A program made the translations under genes and the position numbers. The notes below the pieces were generated by a model. It was not told where the DNA came from. It was given only the letters and a program-made list of their open reading frames with translations, and did no database searches. Of a DNA stretch of 64,000 bases, positions 39,044-51,120 are shown piece by piece. The DNA comes from Mugil cephalus (lineage: Eukaryota > Chordata > Actinopteri > Mugiliformes > Mugilidae). The DNA is taken from the NCBI RefSeq assembly GCF_022458985.1, contig NC_061789.1, positions 7,668,357 to 7,732,356 of the forward strand, given 5' to 3'. Position 1 is the stretch's first letter. Every line of letters starts with the position of its first letter.

Positions 39044-40148
39044 ATGAGTTACGGAAGGCCTCCGCCAGACGTCGACGGCATGACTTCCCTCAAAGTGGAC
39101 AATTTAACGTACCGAACCTCGCCTGAGACACTCAGGCGCGTTTTCGAGAAGTACGGCCGCGTGGGGGACGTCTACATCCCCCGGGACCGCTACACGAAGG
39201 AGAGTCGCGGGTTCGCGTTTGTTCGGTTCCACGACAAACGGGACGCGGAGGATGCGATGGACGACATGGACGGCGCGCTGCTGGATGGTCGGGAGTTGCG
39301 TGTTCAGATGGCCCGGTACGGGAGACCCCCTGATTCTCATTCTGGCGGGGGACGGAGAGGTGGCCCGACCCGGAGACACGGCGGATATGGACGCCGTAGC
39401 AGAAGGTAAGAAGAGCACAGTTAATTTATTTATTTATTTATTTATTTTTAAACAAATCAGACTCCATTGACGAATTCAAGCTACTCAGCGCGGCCTCGAA
39501 CCACTTAACAATACACACATCTTTAGAATAAACCTGACTTATTAGTACAAACAATCAAGGCCCGGGTAAAATACAAATCACATCTGTGAATCATTTAACC
39601 AAAATAATGTGGTGACACAGATTTAAACTTTATGGCTTAATCTTTGCACTTGAGGTCCAGCTTATCAGCTCACGTCTTGTTTTGTTTTTCTCCTGAGCAC
39701 GTCTTACTATATTTGTATGTCACACGTTGCGAGCTCCAGCGAGTTCACTTCAGCCCATGTTTCCTCATTTCACCGCCACTTGTTTTCACATCGCTGACCA
39801 TAACTCAACCCACTGAATCCATTCAGCTCTTCCCGCAGCCCGAGACAGAGGCGACGCAGCCGATCCCGCAGCAGGAGTCGCTCTCGCTCCCGAAGCCGAT
39901 CCCGCTACAGCAGGTCCAGGTCCCGGTCCTACTCCCGGTCCAAGTCCCACTCCCCCAAGACCAAGAAGCCCAAGGCACAGTCCCGCTCCAGATCTAGATC
40001 CAAGTCCCGGTCCAAGTCCAGGTCCAGAAGCCGCACCCCGTCCTCCAAAAGAGGGTCCAGGTCTAGATCCAAGAGCCAGCCCAAGACGACGATGGCGGCG
40101 GCGGAAGCGGCGGCGGAAGCAGCAGAAAACGGAGGCGATTCTTCGTAG
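39044..40148 (+). CDS. srsf2: Serine/arginine-rich splicing factor 2 (SC35)
   Basis: Nuclear SR protein that binds exonic enhancers and sets 5' and 3' splice-site choice. Two coding exons, 39044-39405 and 39827-40148, give 684 nt and 227 residues (human 221). Residues 14-92 form the RRM with RNP2 LKVDNLTY and RNP1 RGFAFVRF, followed by a Gly-rich hinge (SGGGRRGG). Exon 2 is the RS domain, dominated by Arg-Ser and Lys-Ser dipeptides. The C-terminus differs from the mammalian one: after SKSQPK it reads [20 protein letters not shown], an Ala/Glu run encoded by GCG/GAA repeats. The end NGGDSS still resembles the acidic Ser-Ser ending of the family. The intron falls inside the Arg-Ser junction as in other vertebrates. 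Confidence 0.96.
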
Positions 40149-42420
40149 AGATCAGCACATCAGTATCAGGTGAGTTCTGATAAGATGCTGCTCACGGTCA
40201 GCAGGTTGTTAGCAGCAGCAGGTGGTAAGGTAGTAGTGTGGCTGGTAGACTGTTCCCTTATGGCAGCCATTTAATTAGTAATTCTAATTGTTCCAAAACA
40301 TTTCATCAATCCTCTTTTGCAACCTCATACCCAATAAAATAACAAATAAAGTAATTTTAACACATTCTGTTCTGACGGTAAACCAAATCTGGAATTCTCT
40401 CCTTCCCAAGCTGCTTCGTCCAGTTTGCTAAAGTGGAGTTTGAGCTGAGGCAGATTGAGCAGGTAGAAGGTGTTTGCTGAGCCGCCTGCAGCTGGTGAGG
40501 GTTTCTGTGCGGCGGCGGCGGCGGCAGCAGCAGGGTGGAGGCAGTCAGTGTTGGGGTTTGGTGTCGAGGTACGTCTGCCTGTCCGCCGTCGGACATAAGT
40601 TGTCCTCCGTGGGTCGCGTCCCAAGCCACAGTTTGGGGGACGCGGGCGCTTGAGGGGACCTGAGGTTTGATCGGCTTCCGCTTCCGTGTCAATCCCTCCG
40701 GCATGCAAATGAATGAACGCAGTGTTTGCGTTATTCAGACCGTCTACTCGAAAACCCGTAAACAAACCCGTGGTTTCAGAAGGCTCCTATTTGATTGCAG
40801 CCAAAAGGTAAAATTAGGATTTAAATGGTGAGTCAAAGTATGTGACGGTTTGATTTTGAGTATTAGGATGCAGTATAATAATTACATATGTTAATATATC
40901 AACTTTAAATTATTGTTCTGGTTTTATTTAGCATTTCCATTTAAGAGTTCTGCAAACACATGTGGTGAACGGTCCACTTAACCTAACGTGTGTTTGTTTT
41001 GATGCTTTCAGTTGAAGACGACACAGCTCCCAGACTGGATCCCAAACACGCAACGTTGTCCAGCTGTAAAAGGTTGTTATTGTGTCTTCCGTGCTTTTGT
41101 CAGTTTTACTCATTTGGCCACAGAAAGGCTGTTTAATTTCACACACATTCATATGCTGTGATTTGTATTTCCTTTTCTTCTTTTTCTTTGTTTTTTTTTT
41201 TTTGTTTTTTTTTTTTATATATATACACCAGTTTTTGATTTTAGAAGTCTGTGTATAATGTCTATTTGGATCTGGTTTCAAAAGAAATGAGCGTGTTCCT
41301 CTTCTCCCAGTCGCCTCTTTCCTTTCACTTCCTCTCCCCGCAGCCCGTTTCGTGAGAGCTCGGGTTAGCCTGGCTTTCTCTGGATCGGAATAACTTGTCA
41401 AAGCTATTCCGATCCAGTCACATGCGACATGTACTTAATCAGGAAACTCAATTATTGCAGTGCCAGAAAGGAGGGAGAAAAGCATGAATATAGGGCGTGT
41501 TGACAAGTGTTGGTAGGCAGCTTCGTGCGTATTACCGTGGAGACGGAGGTAAGGCCAGAATTAACCAGCTGACGCTAACCACACCTTTCATGTCAACACA
41601 ACTAGGATAAATCTGGTTATTTCAGCCCTCTGTGTTTTACATGAATGTGAATCTTTTCACTCTCAACCTCTGTTGTAGAGATTCAGGGAAACATTGAGTC
41701 ACACAGAACGAAGTAAATCAGGGCAGAAAGCTCAAACTCTGCAGCTTTATCAAAACCATTTTTTTTTTTTTTTTTTTTGTAATAACAGGAACGTTTGTTT
41801 TTCAGTTTTACTAACTGCATTAGTGAAACAGACTTTCTGTCTGACGGTTAGGCTGCATATTTCTCCCCACACACACGGGTTCCTCCACATTCATGGAAGA
41901 TACACCTGGTTGAAATAATCCAGGATGATGCTTTCAAAATATCCCTCTTTTTCTTTTTTTTTTCTTCTTCTTTAAAATCTGTATGTAAAAGAGTGTCAAA
42001 CACGTTCAATGAGAAGAAATGATTTTACATAATTCCTTCTTGTATCTCATTAAAATTCAGAAATTCATCAAAGACTCGTATCTTTATCTTCTTTAGTTGC
42101 TGCAAATCTGTGTTTTTTTTTTTTCTGAACTCTGTATTAAATATACATTTTTGATGCTAATCCTGCTTGTATGTTTTGTTTTTTTTTGTACTCGGTGCAG
42201 TTGTGCAGCAGTTGAGTTTTGCTGGTTAGCTGTTATGGTGGCGTGTTGCTCTGCTGAGTGCTTGGATGTATCCAGTATTCTCCAGACAGCTCCTGTGACT
42301 ACAGTGGTACGGTTGCTACAGTCTCACTCTTGATACAATGAAATGCTTTTTTTTTCTGCCCCCCCTCCTCTGCAGCCCGATGTGACTTTCATTAAAGAGT
42401 TGCTGTTTTGTCTATGACAG
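40149..42420 (+). other. srsf2: srsf2 3' UTR with candidate alternative exon
   Basis: A donor CAGTATCAG|GTGAGT lies at about 40170, 20 bases past the stop codon. An acceptor (GATGCTTTCAG) precedes 41011, and a further GT donor lies near 41070 (CTGTAAAAG|GTTG). Vertebrate SRSF2 is known to autoregulate through spliced 3' UTR introns and a poison exon that triggers nonsense-mediated decay; this layout matches that plan. T-rich tracts occur at 41190-41218 and 41760-41778. ATTAAAG at 42391, or ATTAAA near 42135, may serve as poly(A) signals. Confidence 0.5.
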
Positions 42421-43735
42421 CCTGTTCTCTCAGCTGTGTGTGTGACGCGTGGTCATTTACATAGAAAATGGCTGCTACAGTAAAAAAAACAAATTCTTTC
42501 TGACGTTCACAGGCAACTAGTTACTTTTTAGAGCTGAACAATCTGAATAAAGAAAACCAGGACAAACTGTTTAATTATATGGTGATTGGTTTATGTCTCA
42601 TCGCTGGTTGTAACTGATAAGGAACGGTTTAAACATTATTAAACTAACTACGGCTTTCATACAAAGGTGTTTTAAAGACAGGATTGAAGATTTAAAATGA
42701 GCTAGCATAGGAAAGATGCCGCTAATACTTAGTTACTTATTGGGGTAGAAATTAAGAAAAACAAAGTAATGTCCTCTTTGAGCCATTTTTGTGGAATCTG
42801 TACATGGAGGACTTGCCATCACTTATGGACCAATGAATTGTGAATTATACCAGCGACATCTAAAAGAAACTGTCAGGACGTCTGACCATGACATAAATCT
42901 TGAGAGAAAGACCAAAGCACACAGGTCGATCTACAAAAGGATGGTTAAAGATGAACAAAACTAATTGATATGAAATGGACAAGTCAAAGACGTGACTTTG
43001 GAAGAACCTGAACGGGCTAAAATCCCCCCGGTCTGCTCTAAACGACTTAGGAGTTATCTGAGATGCTGAACTATTGTTATTACCCCACAAAGGTACCACA
43101 TACAGAAAATTTGCACGTTACAGAACTATACAAATTATTAACTATCTTGAATAGACAAATGTTTGTAATATTTCTGTTTCATTTGTAAGATTCATTTTTA
43201 AGAAGCACTGCAATTGCCAATAAATAAATTTACTTGATGTACTGTAAAACATATCTTGAAAAAAGATGCGATATGGAAACTGTTCCACAAATCTAATGTG
43301 ATGAGTGATGAGGCGTCATGTGTAGATGCTCATTTATTCTTAGAGGTCACAAGACTTTTCAGTATCAAACAAAGTCCGCACCTCCACACACAGAACTTAG
43401 GGAAGAAGTTAAGCTCTGATTAAAGTCAATAATAATATATTTTATCCAAAGAAAAAAAAAAGACTAGAAAAAAGAAGCACATCATAAATATAATTAATAT
43501 GAAACCCACCCATTTCTTTACAGCTTTTCAAGGTAGATTTTTTTTTTAAATAATACTTAATAAATGTATTTTGTTAGACAAAACCCTCGTTTTTACTGGA
43601 ATTGTCATTAAAGATGTTTGTGGATGTTTTGGTAATTTTCCTCCTGGGATGATTAAATGATGACTAAATTCTGATCATCGATACGAATTCTGATCCAATG
43701 ACGTCACTTTTCCCAGTAACGTTGAGAAACATTAA
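42421..43735. other. Intergenic DNA between srsf2 and eif1
   Basis: AT-rich sequence with homopolymer A runs near 43451. No coding or RNA gene is recognised. Confidence 0.5.
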
Positions 43736-43739
43736 GGGC

Positions 43740-43994
43740 GTGGTAGTCGGCGACGTCCAATGCGTACGTCAGAGACGTGCAGACGTAATCTTCGGGGCGG
43801 GGCTATAAAGGCTTGTTTTCCAGTACTCGGACTTCGACGATCTCCATTTTGTGAGAGCTGTTGTAGCTGAGCCGACCGACGTCCCCCCCCTCCCGTGAAA
43901 AGGCAAAACCCAGAATCGACAAAAAAAGTCAAAGTTAGCCGACGTACCGCTCGCTAACCAAGTTATTATCTGAAAGGAAAGCAAATCTTATCGT
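43740..43994 (+). promoter_or_regulatory. eif1: TATA-box promoter and 5' UTR of eif1
   Basis: TATAAA at 43804-43809 sits in CpG-rich DNA (ATGCGTACGTCAGAGACGTGCAG contains repeated ACGTCA-like steps resembling CRE half sites). Transcription start is expected near 43835, giving a 5' UTR of about 160 bases. There is no ATG before the start codon in the part just upstream. Confidence 0.6.
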
Positions 43995-45356
43995 ATGTCC
44001 GCTATCCAGAACCTCCAAACTTTTGGTAAGTCCTTTTTTTGATGAAACTGAACCGTGACATAAGGTGGGGGAAGGGCGATTGCTAGCGGAGCTAACGTTA
44101 AGCCTCTAATATCGTCGAGGATTTATTGTCTTCGGAGCCGATTTTGAATATTTGTCGTGTCTCACACGCTTTAAAGTGGTTAGATGTACATTTGTAACCC
44201 AAATGTAAATCGTTAAAGGATTAATGTCGCAGTCTGGACTGTGATTTTAGTCGACGCGTAGGCCTCTGCTAACGTTAAGACGGCCGCCATTAGGCCCAAA
44301 AAAATTTTCAGCGTTTTCAAAGCCGTAGCTAAGTCAACATATTTGCTAACATCGCCGAGGAAATGGTCGGCACTGCTGCTGAAACGCTTTCACATTTTAT
44401 TTTTTACTGATTTACTATGCTGAAATAGTTGTAACTGTAACCCGATTAAGGCAGTGAAAGCAAACGTTGCTCGGCAATGACTCCGCTGTTATTCACTCGG
44501 TGTTAGCTTAAGGTGCAGTTTAGCAGTTGTTTAGCACGACCGCCTGCGCAGTTCTGAAATCTGACCCTTTAAAAATAAACACTGAACATTTTGCCATGCC
44601 AAAATAGGCACAGGGTGGCTCGTCAGTACGGATATGGTAAATGAGATGAGCAGTGCTGAAGTATTTTGGTCAATATTTTCCAACTCTTTTTTTTTCTAAC
44701 AATGTTTATTGTCTTGTGCCCCCCTTTCCACAGACCCCTTTGCTGATGCAAGTAAGGGTGATGACCGCCTCCCAGCTGGGACAGAGGACTCCATCCACAT
44801 AAGAATCCAACAGCGGAACGGCAGGAAGACCCTCACCACTGTCCAGGGCATTGCCGCCGACTATGACAAGAAGAGGCTAGTCAAGGCCTTTAAGAAGGTA
44901 CTACACCCGGCCATATTTTTATCCCCCCCCCCCCCTCCAGTTACAGCACCTGTCTTTGTGGGTGACTGCTAATCTTCAGAATATAGTAATGTAGGTTGAT
45001 GCGTGGCCTTGTTTCCTGTCCTGCCTGACGCTGACTTGTTTTTCTGTATTTGCTCTTAACAGAAGTTTGCCTGCAATGGGACAGTGATTGAGCACCCAGA
45101 GTATGGTGAAGTGATCCAGCTTCAGGGAGACCAGCGCAGGAATATCTGCCAGTTCCTCAAAGATGTAGGTCTTTTGTTCCCTATATATATTTTTTTTTTT
45201 TTTTTTGGAAAGGGTTGCCTGCTGTTAGGATTAGTTTGGGGCGACTAGCACAGAATTCATTCAACTGTCACGTTGTCTTCAGTGAGTAATGTTTTGTTTT
45301 TCTCTTTGCAGATTCAGCTGGCCAAGGAGGAGCAGCTCAAAGTCCACGGCTTTTAG
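43995..45356 (+). CDS. eif1: Translation initiation factor eIF1 (SUI1)
   Basis: Binds the 40S subunit near the P site and enforces AUG selection. Four coding exons: 43995-44025, 44734-44897, 45063-45164 and 45312-45356, coding 113 residues, the exact family length. The sequence runs MSAIQNLQTFDPFADASKG, HIRIQQRNGRKTLTTVQGIA, KKFACNGTVIEHPEYGEVIQ, QGDQRRNICQFL and ends QLKVHGF. All SUI1 landmarks are present, including the basic RNGRKT loop. MSAIQNL and DIQLAKEEQ favour eif1 over eif1b, but fish keep several copies, so the paralogue label is tentative. The start context, TCGTATGTC, is poor; eIF1 genes are known to keep a weak start context for autoregulation, which fits. Confidence 0.95.
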
Positions 45357-45768
45357 AAGCTGCTCGCAGCCCTCTCCCCTCTCTCCGGGAAGGCTATTAA
45401 ACTCACCCATCCCCCCCTCCCCTCCTCTCTTCCCCCCTCCTCTTATGTGCTGCTGTTGCTCTTCCTCCCCCTACGCCTCCCTTGCGACCCCACCAACTTC
45501 TATTAGCTAACACGTGAATTACCTCTGACAAACATGGGACTCTGTAACACCACTGCCTCCCTACGACACCGGGGGGCAGGCTCGCTCTCTCAAAGACACA
45601 CCACTGCAGCTCCACACAACATCAGGGATGAGTGGTGATGACCCTCCCACAAACACTTCCTTCCTCATCCCCTTTATTTCCTTTTTAATTTTTTTTTCTT
45701 TTTAGATCTTGTGCTGCAATAATGCACCATTTCATGTAACGTTTTTGTTTTGTACTTCAAGGTGTTTC

Positions 45769-45774
45769 AATAAA
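45769..45774 (+). terminator. eif1: Poly(A) signal of eif1
   Basis: AATAAA lies 413 bases after the stop codon and is followed within 35 bases by G/T-rich sequence (GTGGAGTGGTGTCATGGG), a typical cleavage-site downstream element. Confidence 0.75.
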
Positions 45775-46834
45775 CAATGAGTCTCCATGTATTGGAGTGG
45801 AGTGGTGTCATGGGAATTGGGGGGTGGGGACGGGTTTGTGCGCAGGAGGGTCACATTTGTTTACGACTGAATTTATGACTAAGTGGAAGGAGGATCCAGG
45901 ATGTTTTTCACCTAAAGTTATTTATCTCCTTTCATTCTGTTCAAGTTGTCCTTGAGCAGCGTTTACGCAACAGGCTGCCGACTCATCGCAGAGCTACTTT
46001 TAAAGTACTGAACGTTGTCGCCACCATTAAGGAAATTCTTGATTTGCCCTTTTTGTTTCTCACAGTTTTTTTTTAATTTTTTTTTTTTTTTCTCTTCTAT
46101 ATATAAAGACCTTTTGAGATGACAGTTAAGTGGTCTTACTCTGGCCAAAGCGAGGCCTGTAGTTGAGTTGGTTCAGTGCGATCAGACACTAGGGTGGGAA
46201 GTGAAGGCGAATGCTGGTTGTCCTGAACTCAGTGAAGCTGATCTTGTGAAATGCAACAGTCTTCCATCGTGTTGACTAGTAAACAAAAAGTTTCCTACTC
46301 TGGCGATTGACCGGCTTTCTGGTTGGGTCCCACAACTAACCCGATACCAAACCTGTGGTTATGGACTCTTGAATCTTAAATTTCCTGCAATGCAATAATT
46401 TATGAATGCGTAGCTGTAGTGATGAATTAATGCAGTTAAAAAATCAAAGCCATGACCAGGTCACACTGTGACTGGAGTGATGGAGAATCTGTTTTGCAAA
46501 TTACACATTTGGTTCAATAAAAAATTTCTGCAGTTGATAACCCTGTGTGAGTGGTTTTACTTCTCTGCAGTAACGTTAATGTACATGCACGAAGTTATAT
46601 CTCGCATAAAATACATGAGAAACCATATCTAAACAGACCTTTATTTTTATGATTCAAAAAAGGTGCATTTGTGCTAGTACTGCTTAATCTAAGCCCAATT
46701 TTGGTGGTTCTTTCACTTAACACATCGAAATTATTTCTTGCTCAAGTATAAATGGTCTCACCTGTACATAGATTTTTGTGAATATGGTGTAAATCCTATA
46801 TCAACAATACAAACTACACTACATGCACTTACCG

Positions 46835-46925
46835 TTTATTGAACTTCTGGTTAGATGCTAAACTGCATTTCGTTGCCCAATACCTGTACGCATGTGTAAT
46901 GAAAATAAAGTTGAATCTAATCCAC
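46835..46925 (+). repeat. LINE-like 3' tail remnant
   Basis: The phrase CTGCATTTCGTTGCCCAATACC followed by TGTAATGAAAATAAAGTTGAATC resembles the conserved 3' tail of common fish non-LTR elements or related SINEs. No upstream body can be recognised. Flanking sequence from 45.8 to 47.2 kb shows no gene. Confidence 0.55.
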
Positions 46926-47229
46926 TTTTACACTTGATATTCAAATGTATGTTTCAAAACATGTCTAAATCCTAAATAATCCTATAAACTGCCATTGTGA
47001 CATATTTCTTCCTTTATGAAGAAATGTGTAATTAATGTATATGCCATAAAAAAAAATCACCCAGATCTTAGTTATTTATATTGTTTATTACGGTTTCCTC
47101 GTGGCATGAGTTTTATTTCCGAGTTCACCCTTTTTGTCCCTTCCGGGGATCCTTACGACTCCATAGCAACGGCGCTGCCGCCAAACCCCTACCCTCAGTT
47201 TGTTTGTTTTCAGCAGCAAAGCGGAGGGA

Positions 47230-47357
47230 CATCCAGTTATTGTGTCTTTCTTCAATGTTTAACGATGAAACATGGCAAATCTGACATTTTTTCCAAAAGC
47301 ACCGGAGTTTAAATGCAGTATGTACACACCGCTGAAAGCAGAGCAGCACTCAGAGCG
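47230..47357 (+). other. Candidate non-coding first exon of the Cys-rich gene
   Basis: A good donor (CAGAGCG|GTAAGT) ends at 47357. A matching acceptor with a strong pyrimidine tract (TTTTTTCTTTTCTTAAG) ends at 47866, leading to the exon that carries the start codon at 47910. Upstream ATGs, for example the one at 47272-47274, would open a short frame that stops after the splice, so this would be an upstream ORF. Inferred from splice signals only. Confidence 0.4.
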
Positions 47358-47909
47358 GTAAGTTGTTGGCTAGTTGTGTGTTTTCACAAAATGGCCCGTG
47401 CATCTTTGTTTTGTTCTGTAAAACGACCCCACGTTTTTAAGGATTTTAATACTTTATTAACAATTTTATTGCTGTTGCACTTTTTAAAGAATTATTTGGG
47501 GTCATGACTGAAGGTGAATACATTTTAAAATCGGTCCTTTCTGACTACTTATACAGTAGAATACCCGGAATAAAACAAAAAAGACGAATTTGTGCCAAAC
47601 CAAAAATGTTGAAATGATATGATATGACTTCCAAAGAATAATTAAAAAACTGCCAAGATGATATGAAGATAAAACAGTGGCCTCTCTAAAGAATTAAAAA
47701 TAAACCCTTTGCCTACTTTACTCACAAATCCATGTATGTTAACAGCAACATATCTTATTTACATATATATAAAGCAATAGTAAAATTAAGTGCTACTGTA
47801 TCAGTCAGCATGTAAATAAAGCGTCTTTAATAACTAGGTTTTAATTCTGTTTTTTCTTTTCTTAAGTCCTAGAATTCACTGTGATAGTTAAAGGTGTCAG
47901 GACGATACA

Positions 47910-49215
47910 ATGGAAGTAAGGAATCCTTTTATTTCATTTAATCTTAAAACTTGGTGTGTGGCATCCGATCAGATCTGCTGTTAAACGTTTGTCGGTTCGT
48001 GTTTCTCAGGTGTTGCCCATTTGGCAGCTTGCTATTCCGCTCCCAGCGGTGCTGATGATTACCGTGAGTCTTTACATGGTCGTGCTGGTGATTGGACTGT
48101 GGATCCGATACTGCCTTAAGGTTGGTGTTGCTGGCCCACTCACACAGAGGGCTTCATACAAACTGCAGTGAGTTTGTAAAATGTTAGGACTTCATTTGTA
48201 TCTATATTCTTAAAAAGTAGTTTTCTCTTGAGTCAGGGACTCGCAGGGAAGATATCAACGTTCCAGCTTCTATTCAGCACATATTTGATCCATTAGAAGT
48301 TAATACACAAGCTGAAAATATTTACAATGTCTTCAATCACCTCGTATCTAAGTGCACGTCAACAGTGAAATAACAAGAAAAAATGCTCCGTCACATGACA
48401 GGAAGGCGTCTTTTCACTAGAGGCTTTTTACTGAAATGTAAGAATGCAGGATTTACAGATGTTGCATCATATGTTGTGATAATAATAATAATAATAATCG
48501 TAGAATGGATGCACAGGGTGGACATAACTTGTGAAAAAATGTGGATTGTGATGGTGGAAGGGGAAGATAGCGGAGTCCCGTCTGGAAATACAGTGAAATT
48601 AGGCGTTTTAGAAAATAAATTCTAATGTCTTGTTACTGTTTCCTGTCTCAAAGGATAGCTGTTCTTCAGAGTGCAGTGACTGCTGTCCAGACATTTCGCT
48701 GTGCGAGCAGTGTTTCAGGCTGGCTGAGGCCTGTGAGTGCAGTCTGCTGACGTTTGGAGCAATGTGTAATAATTCATGCGCTTCTCCTTCTGTAAGTAAA
48801 AATGGACACTGTCATATCAGTTAGAATCCTTAGAATAAAAGATAATAATCATTAATTTTAGTATTGATGCTGCATGGAGAGAAGTACGTAGGCGCGTGTT
48901 AGTCATAGTTGGTTGTTCTCTGAAAATACTTTACTAACCACCATTTAAATAATCCCCTGTGCAGAAATTAGTTTGGAACAGGTGATTGTTCTAATAAATA
49001 AAGTATTTGTGAATATTTGTGAATACAGGAATCTACAGAGGATAAAGAAGTGTTCTCAGTATGTTGTATTTAATAAGATGCAGGATGGATTGTTTTTAAT
49101 GAATGTTTTGATGAATGTTTTCCCACAGTGTTTCAAATGGGATTGCGCCTGCACCTGCCAGCCTCCCGAATGCGAGTCCTGCAACTGTCTCTGCTTCGAG
49201 ATCAGGATCAAGTAG
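47910..49215 (+). CDS. Uncharacterised cysteine-rich single-pass membrane protein, 113 residues
   Basis: I do not recognise a named family. Four coding exons, 47910-47915, 48010-48120, 48654-48791 and 49129-49215, all end in phase 0 and give 113 residues. The first exon codes only Met-Glu. Exon 2 is a membrane segment (about residues 8-33: LAIPLPAVLMITVSLYMVVL then VIGLW), followed by RYCLK. Exons 3 and 4 hold 18 of the 19 cysteines in CxxC, CC and CxC patterns (SECSDCCPD; CECS; WDCACTCQPP; ESCNCLCFEIRIK). There is no obvious cleaved signal peptide, so a type III or tail-first single-pass topology is possible. The Cys-rich part could bind metal, be palmitoylated, or form disulfides. The exon 2 donor (AAG|GTTGGT) is a weak GT site. 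The last exon is duplicated at 63.4-64.0 kb. Confidence is good that it is a gene, low on function. Confidence 0.75.
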
Positions 49216-50079
49216 AAGACGAGGGTGGAGGAGTCTATCCATCCCACATACCATCAATGACACGGAGTCATCCGAGGTTTTACAGTGGAGAGGTAACAAA
49301 GACAATCTAATGATTCATCATTAGGGCTTCAAACCTCTTCTCGCTGAGCATCAGCATGACCTCTTCATTTTTGATTAAGGATCGAAACTTATTGTGTTAT
49401 TGCCGTCATATGGCAGCGCCTTTGTAATTTTAATTTTATGTGTGTGCGACGTTTTCCTCTAAAAGAGAAAGACACTCTCAGTAACCAGCCTCTAAATGAA
49501 AATCCAAGCTTGTTGTTCGTAAACGTTTAGAAAATCTAGTTTATTTTATACAATCTGTTCTTTTGTACATTTCATTAAATTCTGAAATATTTTAAATTGG
49601 ATTCATGAGCTGGAATTATTTGACTGTCACGTTGTCAGCAAACATTAAAAGTGTATTTCTTCAATTACAAATTAGGTTTTAACCGGTTACTTTTCATATA
49701 TTTGCAATAATAGAAAAGGTCAGTGAATCAAAGATTGAAAGCTAGTTCCGTACTTTCATGTCACAACATTTTTATTCCCCTGTGAAAAAGAAATCACATA
49801 AAACCAGCATTCATCCATTACAGAGGAGCAAATACTGTATTTAAAATCAAGTGCATTTTCACACCAGACACCAATTTATATTGCAGTTTTCTGATAATGA
49901 GGTAGACAATGGACAGACTGGTCACCGACCTCCAAAATACCTTCTTTACATCCAGCTGTCAAAGTTACAGGACAGCATTAATTCGTTTTCTGTAACCGTG
50001 GGGTAATGAAGATACTGCGCGGCCTCATTTAACTCTGTCCAGAAAATGAATGAAACAAGAAATAAATAGAATTTAGTAA
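49216..50079. other. 3' UTR of the Cys-rich gene and flank
   Basis: Sequence after the stop is AT-rich and non-coding. The part up to about 49.45 kb recurs at 63.79-64.0 kb, so it belongs to the duplicated unit. ATTAAA at about 49574 is a candidate poly(A) signal. Confidence 0.5.
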
Positions 50080-51120
50080 GTGCTTTAAGTACAGGAACAA
50101 TGAACAGTGCAAAGATCGGACACATTTTCTATTTGTAGGGATTTTAAAACTTCATAATGACATAATAACTTCATAATTAACAATTTCACACCCTTCATAT
50201 TGACACATTACAGCAGAGCAGCAGTAAAATGGTGTCAAGGTTACTGTCCTTCACAGTGAAAAACATAAATGAAACAATTAGTCTTCCTGTGTTCGTGCAC
50301 ATAGTTCATAAACCTGAATCTTATATAACATGTACAATTTCATCAAAAACACCCTCTACACTATAATTCCGATCAAGTTTGAAGTGCACAGTGAGTATTT
50401 AAAATAGCCAGTAGACACACAAAAAAACAATTATTTCCTGTGCACGTACTTATGCTGAACTCACAGCTGCATGAAATAAAAATATGTTCAGACAAGAAAA
50501 CCTTAAGTAAATACTTGTTGTAAGTTCCCAACCTCACAATAAGGATTTTGGATAACGTCTCTAATCACTACATTATCCAGGAGTCTCGGGGGTCAGAAGC
50601 TGCGTTCGAAACTTTATGATTGGGTGTTGCAACTGCAGTGCTCTTTGGTATTTGTAGCTGACCACTCGGCATTTCTACTGATGATTGTACCAGGGAGATT
50701 TAATGTCTTATAAAATGAACGAAAATGTAATCTTTCCAACCCGATTGCACAACTCTGCTGCTTGTGGTTGACTAGATGCTTTGAGGAAGAATCAAGTCAA
50801 TTCAAGGCTTGCTCACATTCATTTGTGCTTGACACATCATGTAAATAGGCTAAAAGATGCTTTTATGAGAAGAGTTGGAGACAAGACAAGAGGAAAAGGA
50901 AATGGAAGAACAAGAAGAAAGGGGAGTGATTGAGTGTGCCTCCACTGTTAGTGGTAGTGGAGTTGGTGCCATTTGTGCCGCCTGAGTTTGGAGACAAGAA
51001 CGTCCCCAGAGTCGCAGTCAGGAAGGACTCAAAGCGACTCAGTCCTGTGAAGACCGTCGGTGTGTCTGCTCATGTTTGACTGGTGGAGTTGTTTTGAACT
51101 GTTAAGACGACCGCCTGGAA
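50080..51120 (-). pseudogene. Fragment of the protease gene 3' end
   Basis: Matches, with many substitutions and small deletions, the 3' end of the protease gene at 51640-52388: first the 3' flank (CAGTGCAAAGAT...CACATTTT), then the last exon on the minus strand from about 50885 to 51118. It stops after the sequence corresponding to GCCTGGAA, before the GDSGG motif, where a hAT tail begins. No other protease exon is attached. It is therefore a non-functional remnant of an older local duplication. Confidence 0.75.
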
